From positions 744,001 to 808,000 of the forward strand of contig NZ_JAJGSX010000001.1 of assembly GCF_021245725.1 (NCBI RefSeq): a stretch of 64,000 nt of DNA, in the 5' to 3' direction. Positions 35,874-47,845 of this stretch are shown here, one piece after another. The notes under the pieces were generated by a model that was not told the DNA's origin, searched no databases, and saw only the letters and a list, made by a program, of their open reading frames with translations. The position numbers and the translations under genes were made by a program. This DNA is from Pseudonocardia sp. TRM90224 (lineage in GTDB: Bacteria > Actinomycetota > Actinomycetes > Mycobacteriales > Pseudonocardiaceae). How positions within the stretch are numbered: position 1 is the stretch's first letter; every line of letters starts with the position of its first letter.

Positions 35874-35932
35874 GAGGGCAGGAAAGCCACTTTCCTGCCC
35901 TCACAGGGCCTGAAAGTGGCTTTGCTGCCCTC
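35874..35932. repeat. Family B palindromic repeat, copy B1
   Basis: A 59-base hairpin with long arms (GAGGGCAGGAAAGCCACTTT and, at the right, AAAGTGGCTTTGCTGCCCTC) and the central CTGCCCTCACAGGGC. One position in the arms is mismatched (G opposite G). It fills the gap between the convergent EEP and NmrA-like genes, so it may work as a terminator. A second copy is at 57500-57558. Confidence 0.9.
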
Positions 35933-35957
35933 CCCCGGGACACGCTGCCGGCGGCTT

Positions 35958-36803
35958 CTACGCCGCCGGTGCCCACTCCGGCGCGACGACCTCGGCGGCC
36001 CATTGCGCGAGGGTGCGGGCGGGGCGGCCGGTGATGCGCTCGACCGCGTCGGTCGGCGGGTAGGTCAGGCCGTCGTAGGCGCGCCAGTAGCCGATCAGCG
36101 CGTCGACGATGCGGTCCGGCATGAACGCGCTCATCTCGCGCCGCGCCTCCTCCTCGTCGACCGCCTCGACCGTGATGCTCCGCCCGAGCGCGGCCGCGAT
36201 CGTCTCGGCCTCCTCACGGCGGCTGAGCGCCTGCGGCCCGGTCAACTCGGGGGCGGTGCCGTCGTGCCCGGCGCCGGGGCCGGCCAGCAGGATCGTGACG
36301 GCGACGTCGGCGATGTCGCGCTCGTCCATGGTCGCGCCGCCGGTGTCGGGGTACGCCATGCGCACGACGCCCTTCTCGATCCCCGGCAGCCACTGCCTGG
36401 TGTTGTCGGCGAACCCGCCGGGGCGCAGGAGCGTCGTCGCGAAGCCGGCAGCGCTGACCGTGTCCTCGACGACGCGGTGGTGCTCGCCGATGACGTTGCC
36501 GGGGTCCAGCGCCGCCGACGACGACAGCAGCACCACCTGCTCGACACCCGCGGCGCGCGCGGCGTCGACGAAGGCGCCGCCGCCGCTCCGGTCGGCGTAC
36601 AGGAACACCTTGTCGACGCCGTCGAGGGCGGGGGCGAGCGTCGCCGCGTCGTCGAGCGCCGCCTGGACGACCTCGACGCCGTCGGGTGCGCGCACCGAGG
36701 CCGGTTCGCGGCTCGCGATCCGGACCGGCACACCCGCGGCGTGCAGGCCATGGGCGACGCCGGTCGCAACCGTGCCGCGACCACCGGTGACGAGAACAGT
36801 CAT
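35958..36803 (-). CDS. NmrA-like NAD(P)-binding protein
   Basis: A 281-residue Rossmann-fold protein of the atypical short-chain dehydrogenase (NmrA/HSCARG) group. The nucleotide-binding start MTVLVTGGRGTVATGVAHGLHAAGVPVRIASR has the GxxGxxA-like pattern, and KVFLYADRSGG and EQVVLLSSSAALDPGNVIGEHHRVVEDTV follow the family plan. Members are reductases or redox sensors. The gene is divergent from a TetR gene (36877) with a palindrome in the 73-base gap, so it is probably the repressed target of that regulator. Confidence 0.88.
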   Translation of the reverse strand: MTVLVTGGRGTVATGVAHGLHAAGVPVRIASREPASVRAPDGVEVVQAALDDAATLAPALDGVDKVFLYADRSGGGAFVDAARAAGVEQVVLLSSSAALDPGNVIGEHHRVVEDTVSAAGFATTLLRPGGFADNTRQWLPGIEKGVVRMAYPDTGGATMDERDIADVAVTILLAGPGAGHDGTAPELTGPQALSRREEAETIAAALGRSITVEAVDEEEARREMSAFMPDRIVDALIGYWRAYDGLTYPPTDAVERITGRPARTLAQWAAEVVAPEWAPAA

Positions 36804-36813
36804 GCTTAGCCTC

Positions 36814-36842
36814 CATACATTGATGTAGTCGCTACAACATTA
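36814..36842. promoter_or_regulatory. TetR-type operator between divergent genes
   Basis: TGTAG-TCG-CTACA at 36824-36836 forms the core of a longer imperfect inverted repeat (CATTGATGTAG against CTACAACATTA). It lies between the NmrA-like gene and the TetR gene and overlaps where both promoters must be. Autoregulation by the adjacent TetR protein is expected. Confidence 0.65.
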
Positions 36843-36876
36843 GGTGCGATTCCATCATTGCGCTAGCCTGTTCCCT

Positions 36877-37473
36877 GTGCCCGAGGCCACCGGACGACGC
36901 GAACGGAAGAAGCAGCAGACCCGCCAGTCGATCTCCGACATCGCAACGGCGCTCTTCGTCCAACGCGGCTTCGACGCCGTGACGATCGCCGAGATCGCGG
37001 CCGCCGCCGACGTCGCCGTGCAGACGGTCTTCAACCACTTCCCGGCCAAGGAGGACCTGTTCTTCGACGACCTCGGCTGGGTCGACGGGCCGAGCCGGAC
37101 CGTGCGCGAGGCAGCACCGGGCACCCCGCTCGGCGAGGTGTTCGCCGCCGGGTTCCGCGCGCAGATGATGGAACTGGCCGAGACCGGGCACGTCCACGGC
37201 TTCGTCCAGTTCACGAAGGCACTGCAGGCAAGCGCAACGCTGCGGGCGCGCCGGGCCTGCTACCTCGAACAGCTGGAGGAACGGCTCGCCGAGGCGATCG
37301 CGGGCGGCCCGCCCGACCTGCACGCCCGGCTGGTGGCGGCGCGCTACTCCGCGACGCAGCGGGTGCTCTACGCGGAGCTGTGCCGGCGGCTCACCGAACG
37401 TCCCGGCGAGCACGAGAAGGTGCTGGCGGAGATCGTCGACCTCGCCGACGAGGCGCTCACCGAACTCGCGTAG
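36877..37473 (+). CDS. TetR-family transcriptional regulator
   Basis: A 198-residue TetR regulator with the HTH at about residues 14-60 (SISDIATALFVQRGFDAVTIAEIAAAADVAVQTVFNHFPAKEDLFF), which is the usual VAVQTVFNHF class, and a helical ligand domain. GTG at 36877 was chosen over the upstream ATG at 36844. TAGCCT lies 7 bases before it, which fits a leaderless message, and the ATG would intrude on the operator area. It probably represses itself and the divergent NmrA-like gene. Confidence 0.9.
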   Translation: MPEATGRRERKKQQTRQSISDIATALFVQRGFDAVTIAEIAAAADVAVQTVFNHFPAKEDLFFDDLGWVDGPSRTVREAAPGTPLGEVFAAGFRAQMMELAETGHVHGFVQFTKALQASATLRARRACYLEQLEERLAEAIAGGPPDLHARLVAARYSATQRVLYAELCRRLTERPGEHEKVLAEIVDLADEALTELA

Positions 37474-37486
37474 CCCCCCGCACACG

Positions 37487-37556
37487 AACTTCCCCACCGT
37501 TTTGCCTACCTACACGGGCATTTTGGTGTGCAGGTTGGCAAAACGGTGGGGAAGTT
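37487..37556. repeat. Family A palindromic repeat, copy A4
   Basis: The outer arms AACTTCCCCACCGTTTTG and CAAAACGGTGGGGAAGTT are exact. The inner part GCCTACCTACACGG...TGTGCAGGTTGGC resembles A2. It lies between the convergent TetR and asd genes, with its right end 3 bases before the asd stop codon. Confidence 0.9.
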
Positions 37557-37559
37557 GGG

Positions 37560-38629
37560 CTAGAGCGCGGCGGCGACCGTCTCCGCGATCTCGTAGGTGT
37601 TCAGCGCCGCCCCCTTGCGGAGGTTGTCGCCGCAGAGGAAGAGGTCGAGGGTGTTCGGGAAGTCGAACGCCTGGCGCACCCGGCCCACCCAGGTCGGGTC
37701 GCCGCCGACGGCGTCGGCGGGGGTCGGCCACTGCCCGGCGGCGGGGTCGTCGCGCAGGACGATCGACGGCTGCGCGTCGAGCACCTTGTGCGCCGCCTCG
37801 ACCGTCACATCGCGGGAGAACGTGGCGTGCACCGCGAGCGAGTGGGTGGTTACCACCGGGACGCGGACGCAGGTGGCGGAGACCTTGAGGTCGGGGATGC
37901 CGAGGATCTTGCGGGACTCCGCGCGCACCTTCACCTCCTCCGACGCCCAGCCGTCGTCCTTCAGCGAGCCGGCCCACGGCACGACGTTGAACGCGAGCGG
38001 GGCGGGGAACGGCGACTCGGCTGGGTCGAGCCCGGCGGCGGCCAGCGCCTCCGCGACGTCGCCGCCACGAACGCCGACCTCCTTGCCCGCAAGCGCGGCC
38101 ATCTCGGCGTAGAGCCGGTCGACACCGCCCTGACCAGCACCGGAAGCCGCCTGGTAGGACGCCACGACGAGGGCCTCCAGCCCGAACTCGCGGTGCAGCG
38201 CGCCCATCGCGGCCATCATCGACAGCGTGGTGCAGTTGGGGTTGGAGATGATCCCCTTCGGCCGCTCGGCCGCCTTCTCGGCGTTGACCTCCGGCACCAC
38301 CAGCGGCACCTCGGGGTCCATCCGGAACGCGCCGGAGTTGTCGACGGCAACGGCGCCGCGGGCGGCCGCGATGGGCGCCCACTCGGCGCTGACCTCGTCG
38401 GGGACGTCGAACATGGCGACGTCGACCCCGTCGAACACCTCGGGGGCGAGCGCCTGCACGACGATGTCCTCGCCGCGCACGCGCAGCACCTTGCCGGCCG
38501 AGCGGGCCGACGCGATGAGCCGGATCTCCGACCACGGGACGGACGGGCGCCCGTCCAGAATTTCGATCATCGTGGTGCCGACCGCGCCGGTGGCTCCCAC
38601 CAGCGCCAGCACGGGTCCGTTCGGGTTGC

Positions 38630-38633
<4 letters not shown>
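37560..38633 (-). CDS. asd: Aspartate-semialdehyde dehydrogenase
   Basis: A 357-residue enzyme that reduces aspartyl phosphate to aspartate semialdehyde with NADPH, the second step to lysine, diaminopimelate, threonine, methionine and isoleucine. The nucleotide-binding site is LVGATGAVG (11-19). The active-site Cys134 is in SNPNCTT, followed by [14 protein letters not shown], and the catalytic His is in the [13 protein letters not shown] region. Its ATG (38631-38633) overlaps the TGA of ask by ATGA, so aspartate kinase and this enzyme are made together. This ask-asd order is standard in actinobacteria. Confidence 0.96.
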
Positions 38634-39895
<1,262 letters not shown>

Positions 39896-40089
39896 CGCCG
39901 ACCTCCTGTACTGGCACACGCCGCGCGTGTTGCCGCCGGGCTCATCGCCGGCCGGTACTGGAGCGCCCGATGAGGTGAGCACTGCGCCGTCCGGCCAGCG
40001 CTGGTCGGGAGCCCACACTACCGGTGGGCGGCCGCACTGCCGACCGAGATGAGCCAGACCACACGGCGGGAGGACCCCGCCGCTCCGGA

Positions 40090-42443
<2,354 letters not shown>

Positions 42444-42525
42444 CCCTCCCCAACCGATTGCCGGTTCTGTCGGTCGGAGTCAGTAGCTTTCTGCACGCTG
42501 ACCGACGGACCGGGGGATTTCGCAG

Positions 42526-44523
42526 GTGGGAACCGCACGCACGCCGGTGTTCAAGCACGCGCTGCCGCACCGGGGGGACGGCAGCGCGCCCCACGTCCCG
42601 GCCGCGGACGCGCCGGCTCGGCTCGCCGCGCTGGTCGAGGCGCGCCGGGAGCGGCTGGCCCGCGTGGCCTGGTCGCCGAAGAGCGAACCAGAGCTGGTCG
42701 CGGCCGCCGAGGCGCATCTGGCGGGGATCGCGTCCCCGCTGGGTGCCGCCGTCGCGTTGCCGCTGGTCCGCCGGCTGCCCGGCGCTGGGGGGCCCACCGA
42801 CTTCCGGTGCGCGGTGGACGCGTGGGCCGTCGAGCACGGGCTGGGCTTCGCTGTCGACGCCGTCATGGCGATGGCCGACATCAACGGCCTCGCCGACCGC
42901 TTCGACCGCCCCGAGCCGCGCCGGCTGCCGCCAGGGGCACCGCCGCGGCTGGGCGTGGATGCGGACAGCCCCGCCACCGCGCTGCGACGGCTACTGGTCG
43001 GCGTCGGCGACGAGGAGCACGCCGACGCGGTCGAGCGGATCGCCCGCGGCCGGACGAGCGTCACGAATCGCGCCGTCGCGGCGTTCCTCGTGCCCGACCG
43101 GTCCGAGTGGGTCGACGTGGCCTGTGCGGAGACGTTGCGCCACCACCGCTCCGCCTCCGCGATGCTGCTGTGCTCGATCGGTGGCCTCGACCAGCTCGAA
43201 CTGGTGAAAGCGCTGGTCAACCCGGCGTACATGGTCGAGGTGCGCACTGCGATGGCCACACTCGCGCACCGGCTGGGGCCGGCGAGCGCGCCGCTGCTCG
43301 TGCAGTGGTCGAGGTGGACGAGCCCGGGAGGGAAGCGCGCCGTGCTCAACGTGCTCGCCCACCTCGACTCCGACGCCGCACTCGTCGGCCTGCTCGGCCA
43401 CGCCGACTCGGCATCGGGCGCGAAGGCGCTCGCGTCGGCAGCGGAGCGTTTCCCCGAACGCGCGGTGCGGCTGTTCGCGATCAGGCTGGCCGATTGGCCG
43501 CGCAACGACTTCCTCGCGCGCCGGCTGCGTGATGTCGCGCAGGGGCATCCGGAGGCCGTCGACGCCGTCCTGCCGCGCCTCCCCGCGGACGCCCGGGCCG
43601 CGGTCGAGCGGCAGCGCCCGGCCGGTGCCGACGCCGGCGCTGACGGCAACGGCAACGGCAACGGCAACGTGCCGGACGCGCCGGCCGGCACGCTTCCGCC
43701 CGTTCTCGTCGACCCGCCGTGGCAGGGCAAGGCGCGGAAGAAGCTCGCTGCGGTCGGCGGGCTGGTCGCTCCGTTCGAGCGGCGGGTCATCTGGGCGGCG
43801 GGTGAGCGGGAGCGGTGGCTCCAGGAGCCGGGAGGGTTCGCCCGTGGCAGCGGCGCCGCCACCGACTGGGAGGTCTACCGCCACTACGAAGGCCGGACCT
43901 TCGCACCGAACTGGGCGTTCCAGCTGGCCGGTGCCGTGCCGGTCGAGCTGTTGCTCCCCGCGCTCCCGCAGTGGGAACTGGGCGCTGCGCCCGCAGCCCA
44001 AATCGAGGACATGCGGTACGCCGCCGCCCGGTTGGAGCTCGCCGTCCTCCCGCTCCTGCTGACCGCGGCCCGGCAGCAGCCCGGACTGTCCGGCGGGGCG
44101 CTCACGCCGTTCCTCGACACCGAGGTCGCCGAGCTCCTGGCCTCGTGGCTGGCCCGCCCGCGCACACCACAGGCGGACGCCGTCGAGTACTTCGAGCTGC
44201 ACGGTGTCGACGCCGCCAGGCTGCTCGTGCCGGGGGCCGACGGTGTCGAATCGGATCTGCGGCGCCGGCTGAAGGGCACCACGGTGTCGGCCGGACGTCT
44301 GCTCGCACTCTCGCACCGGGGCTGGGTGCGCCGCTCGTCGATGGAGTTGGACAAACCGCTCGGCTCCGGGGGGCGCGTCTCGTTCGTGGTCGAGCCGGGC
44401 CTGCTGTGGGACGGCGTGGTGAGCGATTCCGAGCAGGAGGTGGTCCAGATCCACCTCGACGGCGAGCCCGACGCGCTGGAGGCGTCGGAGCTGCTTGCGG
44501 ACCTGGCCTTCCTCACACGCTGA
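42526..44523 (+). CDS. DUF4132-family paralog lacking the DUF4132 core
   Basis: A 665-residue relative of the two genes downstream. It shares their N-terminal motif (HALPHRGDGSAPHVP), their HEAT-like helical region, the IWAAGERERW / PVELLLPALPQWELG block and the SGGALTPFLDTEVAELLASWL block. It jumps from AARLLVPGADGVESDLRR straight to KGTTVSAGRLLALSHRGW, which aligns with the last 100 residues of the paralogs. About 420 residues, including the whole DUF4132 domain, are thus absent. A Gly-Asn linker coded by four GGCAAC units is also unique to it. GTG at 42526 follows CGGGGGA. It may be a non-catalytic partner of the full-length copies. Confidence 0.85.
   Translation: MGTARTPVFKHALPHRGDGSAPHVPAADAPARLAALVEARRERLARVAWSPKSEPELVAAAEAHLAGIASPLGAAVALPLVRRLPGAGGPTDFRCAVDAWAVEHGLGFAVDAVMAMADINGLADRFDRPEPRRLPPGAPPRLGVDADSPATALRRLLVGVGDEEHADAVERIARGRTSVTNRAVAAFLVPDRSEWVDVACAETLRHHRSASAMLLCSIGGLDQLELVKALVNPAYMVEVRTAMATLAHRLGPASAPLLVQWSRWTSPGGKRAVLNVLAHLDSDAALVGLLGHADSASGAKALASAAERFPERAVRLFAIRLADWPRNDFLARRLRDVAQGHPEAVDAVLPRLPADARAAVERQRPAGADAGADGNGNGNGNVPDAPAGTLPPVLVDPPWQGKARKKLAAVGGLVAPFERRVIWAAGERERWLQEPGGFARGSGAATDWEVYRHYEGRTFAPNWAFQLAGAVPVELLLPALPQWELGAAPAAQIEDMRYAAARLELAVLPLLLTAARQQPGLSGGALTPFLDTEVAELLASWLARPRTPQADAVEYFELHGVDAARLLVPGADGVESDLRRRLKGTTVSAGRLLALSHRGWVRRSSMELDKPLGSGGRVSFVVEPGLLWDGVVSDSEQEVVQIHLDGEPDALEASELLADLAFLTR
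43645..43668 (+). repeat. (GGCAAC)4 microsatellite coding for a Gly-Asn linker
   Basis: Four exact GGCAAC units in frame give GNGNGNGN between the helical N-terminal part and the middle block of the DUF4132-like protein. In-frame changes in repeat number would alter linker length only. Confidence 0.85.
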
Positions 44524-44587
44524 CGATCTTCTGACCACTCACAAGTACGTTGCCGGCGCGATCAGCGCCATCTGGGGGGAACCGAGA

Positions 44588-47500
44588 ATGCCAGTCGACA
44601 AGAACGTGCTGCCACGGCGTGGCGACGTGGGCTCGCCCTACGTCCCCGCTCCGGGCGCACCGGCGAAGCTGCACGCCGTCCTCCGCGCGAAGGAAAGCGA
44701 GATCCGGGCGATGTTGAGTTCGCCGAACTCCGACCCGGAGCTCTTGATCGCGGCCGAGGAGCACCTGGCCGGCCGGCCGAACCCGCTCGGTGCCGCAGCC
44801 GTCGTGCAAGCCACCGGGTACCGCGACGACTACGACGACATCGCCGCCGGCTGGATCGGCGAGCACGGCCTGGCCTTCACCGCCGCCGCCGCGATCGCGC
44901 TCTCCACGATCGTGTTCACGCACATCGGTGGCGTGGGGCTGCGGCGGCTTCCCGCGGACGGGTTGCCAAGCGTCTGGGGCCGGGCGCACCAGGTCCCGCC
45001 TGTGGTGCGCGAAGCGCTCGCGTTCACCGACGACTCCGGATATGCAGAGGCGGTCGCTGCGGTCGGCCCGCTGCGCACCACCCCGGCGAACCGCGCGATG
45101 GCCGCGTTCCTGTTCCCGACGGAGACCGGCTGGGTGGACGACGCCTGCGCCGACGCCGTGGCGCACGGCGAGGTCTCGGCCCACGCCCTGCTGCTGCTGT
45201 GCGCGATCGGCACCGCGGAGCAGCTGGAACACGTCTACCGCATCGTCGAACCCCACTGGATCGACTACAACCCGGCGATGCTCGCCACGCTGGCGCACCA
45301 GGTCGGGCCGGCGATCGTGCCGGCGATCGGCGAGTGGCTGCCGCGCTTCCGCGCCGACGGCGCTCGCCGAGCCCTCGACATCCTCGTCGGGCTGGACACC
45401 GACGACGCCTTCGCCGTGATCATCGACGCGGCGCGGACGCCGGCCGGGGTGCTCGCGCTCGGCCGGGCGGCGATGCGCTCCCCGCGCCGAGCCATCCGCA
45501 TGCTCAGCGGTGCGGTCGCCGCCGATCCGCGGACGGAGCAGCTCTCGCTCCGGCTGCGCGGGTTGGTGCGTACGTTCCCCGCGATCGTCACAGACCTGCT
45601 GCCGGAGCTGCCGGAACAGTCCCGCGCCGTCGTCGAGGGCATTCGGGCGAGCGGGCCGCAGGTCCCGGACGCACCGGTCGGGTCGCTGCCCCGGGTGCTC
45701 GCCGACCCACCCTGGCTGCGCAAGGGTCGGACGAAGCCGATCGTCGTGGCCGATCTCTTCGCCCCCCGCGTGGAGCAGCTGCGCTGGGCGCCCGGCGAGG
45801 AGGACGAGTTCCGGAAGCCGCCGTACTGGTGGTGCGACCACCACCTGAACCACGACTGGGCGTTTGCGGTCGAGCAGGTCCGCCTCGGGGTGCCGACGGG
45901 CCACGAACCGTTCCGGATCCTGTCCGCGGCGCCCGTCGAGCTGCTCCGGCCCATCCTGCCGACCTGGCGGCCGGTGAGCAGCTGGAGAGCCCACGACAGC
46001 GAGACCCGGTTCGCCGCCGCGAAGCTGGGGCTCGACGTGCTGCCGATCCTGGTGGCGGAGGCCGCCAAGCACCCCAAGATCTCCGGCGCCACGCTGCTGC
46101 CGTTCCTGAGCAACGGGGTCGCTGAGCTGATGGCCGACTGGTTGGGCCGGCTGCGCACGGTGCGGTCCACCGCGACCGCCTACTTCGAGCGGCACGGCGT
46201 CGACGCCGCCCGGCTGGTGGTGCCGGCCGCGCTCGACAAGCCGGGACCGCAGCGGCACAGCGCGGAAGCCGCCCTGCGGGTGGTCGCGGCGCGGCACGGT
46301 GCCGATGCGGTGCTGGCGGTGGCGGCGGAGTACGGGAGCGCTGCGGCCGACGGGGTGTCCCGGGTGCTGGCCACCGACGCGATCGACGTCGTCCCCGCGA
46401 AGCCGCCGACCATCGGCGAGTGGCTCGACGTGGCAGCGCTCCCGCAGCTCCTGCTCACCGGACGCGAGACGGCCGTGCCTGCGGAGGCGATGCCGCACGT
46501 CGTCACCACATTGGCGCTCGGAAAGCCCGGCGCACCGTACGCCGGCGCGGAACAGCTGGGTGAGACGTGCGACCCGGCGTCGCTCGCCGAGGTCGGCCGC
46601 ACTCTCTTCCAGCTCTGGAAGAACGCCGGCATGCCACCGAAGGACGGCTGGGCGCTCACCTCGCTCGGGACCACCGGCGACGACGCAACCGCTCGGATGT
46701 TGGCGCCGCTCATCGCGGTGTGGCCGGGCGAAGCCGGCCACAGCCGGGCGGTGACCGGCCTCGGCGTCCTGGCCGGCATCGGCACCGAGGGCGCGCTCAT
46801 GCAGCTCGAAAAGATCGCTCGCAGATCGAAGTTCAGCGCGCTCAAGAAGCGGGCACAGGAGAAGATCACCGAGGTAGCCGGCCTGCTCGGGCTCACCGCC
46901 GAGCAGCTGGCCGACCGGCTCGTCCCCGACCTCGGCCTCGACCCGGACGGCACGATGACGCTCGACTACGGGCCCCGCTCGTTCACCGTCGGCTTCGACG
47001 AGCAGCTCAAGCCGTTCGTCACCGACAGCGCCGGCAAGCACCTGAAGGCCCTGCCCAAACCCGGCGCCAAGGACGACCCCACGCTCGCCCCGGAGGCCTA
47101 CAAGCGCTTCGCGACGCTCAAGAAGGATGCCCGGGGCGTCGCCACGGATCAGGTCGGCCGGCTGGAGGCGGCCATGGTCGACGGTCGCAGGTGGAGCGGC
47201 CGCGAGCTCACTGATCTCTTCGCGCACCACCCCTTGGTCGCGCACCTGGCCCGCCGCTTGGTCTGGGCCAGGTTCGAGGACGGCGCCGTCGCCGCGACCT
47301 TCCGCATCGCGGAGGACGGCACGCTGGCCGACCCCGACGACAAGACGTTCGAGATCGCCGACGACGCCGAGATCGGCATCCCGCACCCGCTGCACATCGC
47401 CGGCGAGCTGGAATCCTGGTCGGAGACCTTCGCCGACTACGCGATCCTGCAACCCTTCCCGCAGCTCGGCCGTGCCGCATTCGTGATCGGGGCGGACGAG

Positions 47501-47797
47501 CTGGCAGCGGAGCTGCGCCGGTTCAAGGGCATCAAGGTCCCGACCGGCAAGGTGCACGCGCTCATCCGGGGAGGGTGGGAGCGGGGCGAGCCGCAGGACG
47601 GAGGCGTCGTCGTCGAGATCACCAAGCCGCTCGGCGCAGGCCGGAAGGCCACCTTGGACATCAGCGGGTTCGCGATAGGCGCAGCCGATGTGTTCCCGGA
47701 GCAGGAGATCCTCGGCGTCCAGGTGAAGGGTGCAGCCGAGCTGGACGCCATCACGCTGTCCGAGCTGCTCGCCGATCTCACCGCGCTGGCCGACTGA
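44588..47797 (+). CDS. DUF4132 protein (MolR/YehI-like), copy 1
   Basis: A 1069-residue protein. The first 700 residues are Leu/Ala-rich helical repeats (ARM/HEAT-like), starting VDKNVLPRRGDVGSPYVP. The DUF4132 region lies at about 740-900: KKRAQEKITEVAGLLGLTAEQLADRLVPDLGLD, LDYGPRSFTVGFDEQLKPFV, KALPKPGAKDD and RRWSGRELTDLFAHHPLVAHLARRLVW. E. coli MolR/YehI has the same domain but also an N-terminal WGR domain, which I do not find here. No enzymatic motif is seen; a scaffold or substrate-recognition role with the MoxR/VWA proteins downstream is inference. ATG at 44588 follows GGGGGGA. Confidence 0.88.
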   Translation: MPVDKNVLPRRGDVGSPYVPAPGAPAKLHAVLRAKESEIRAMLSSPNSDPELLIAAEEHLAGRPNPLGAAAVVQATGYRDDYDDIAAGWIGEHGLAFTAAAAIALSTIVFTHIGGVGLRRLPADGLPSVWGRAHQVPPVVREALAFTDDSGYAEAVAAVGPLRTTPANRAMAAFLFPTETGWVDDACADAVAHGEVSAHALLLLCAIGTAEQLEHVYRIVEPHWIDYNPAMLATLAHQVGPAIVPAIGEWLPRFRADGARRALDILVGLDTDDAFAVIIDAARTPAGVLALGRAAMRSPRRAIRMLSGAVAADPRTEQLSLRLRGLVRTFPAIVTDLLPELPEQSRAVVEGIRASGPQVPDAPVGSLPRVLADPPWLRKGRTKPIVVADLFAPRVEQLRWAPGEEDEFRKPPYWWCDHHLNHDWAFAVEQVRLGVPTGHEPFRILSAAPVELLRPILPTWRPVSSWRAHDSETRFAAAKLGLDVLPILVAEAAKHPKISGATLLPFLSNGVAELMADWLGRLRTVRSTATAYFERHGVDAARLVVPAALDKPGPQRHSAEAALRVVAARHGADAVLAVAAEYGSAAADGVSRVLATDAIDVVPAKPPTIGEWLDVAALPQLLLTGRETAVPAEAMPHVVTTLALGKPGAPYAGAEQLGETCDPASLAEVGRTLFQLWKNAGMPPKDGWALTSLGTTGDDATARMLAPLIAVWPGEAGHSRAVTGLGVLAGIGTEGALMQLEKIARRSKFSALKKRAQEKITEVAGLLGLTAEQLADRLVPDLGLDPDGTMTLDYGPRSFTVGFDEQLKPFVTDSAGKHLKALPKPGAKDDPTLAPEAYKRFATLKKDARGVATDQVGRLEAAMVDGRRWSGRELTDLFAHHPLVAHLARRLVWARFEDGAVAATFRIAEDGTLADPDDKTFEIADDAEIGIPHPLHIAGELESWSETFADYAILQPFPQLGRAAFVIGADELAAELRRFKGIKVPTGKVHALIRGGWERGEPQDGGVVVEITKPLGAGRKATLDISGFAIGAADVFPEQEILGVQVKGAAELDAITLSELLADLTALAD

Positions 47798-47845
47798 CCG
47801 GATAGCTAGCGTTCCGAGGCATCGCACGACCGGGGGAATCGAAGC

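Noticed and set aside
39896..40089. Lysine or SAM riboswitch upstream of ask
   Set aside because: No conserved riboswitch core was recognisable in this gap. A covariance-model search would settle it.
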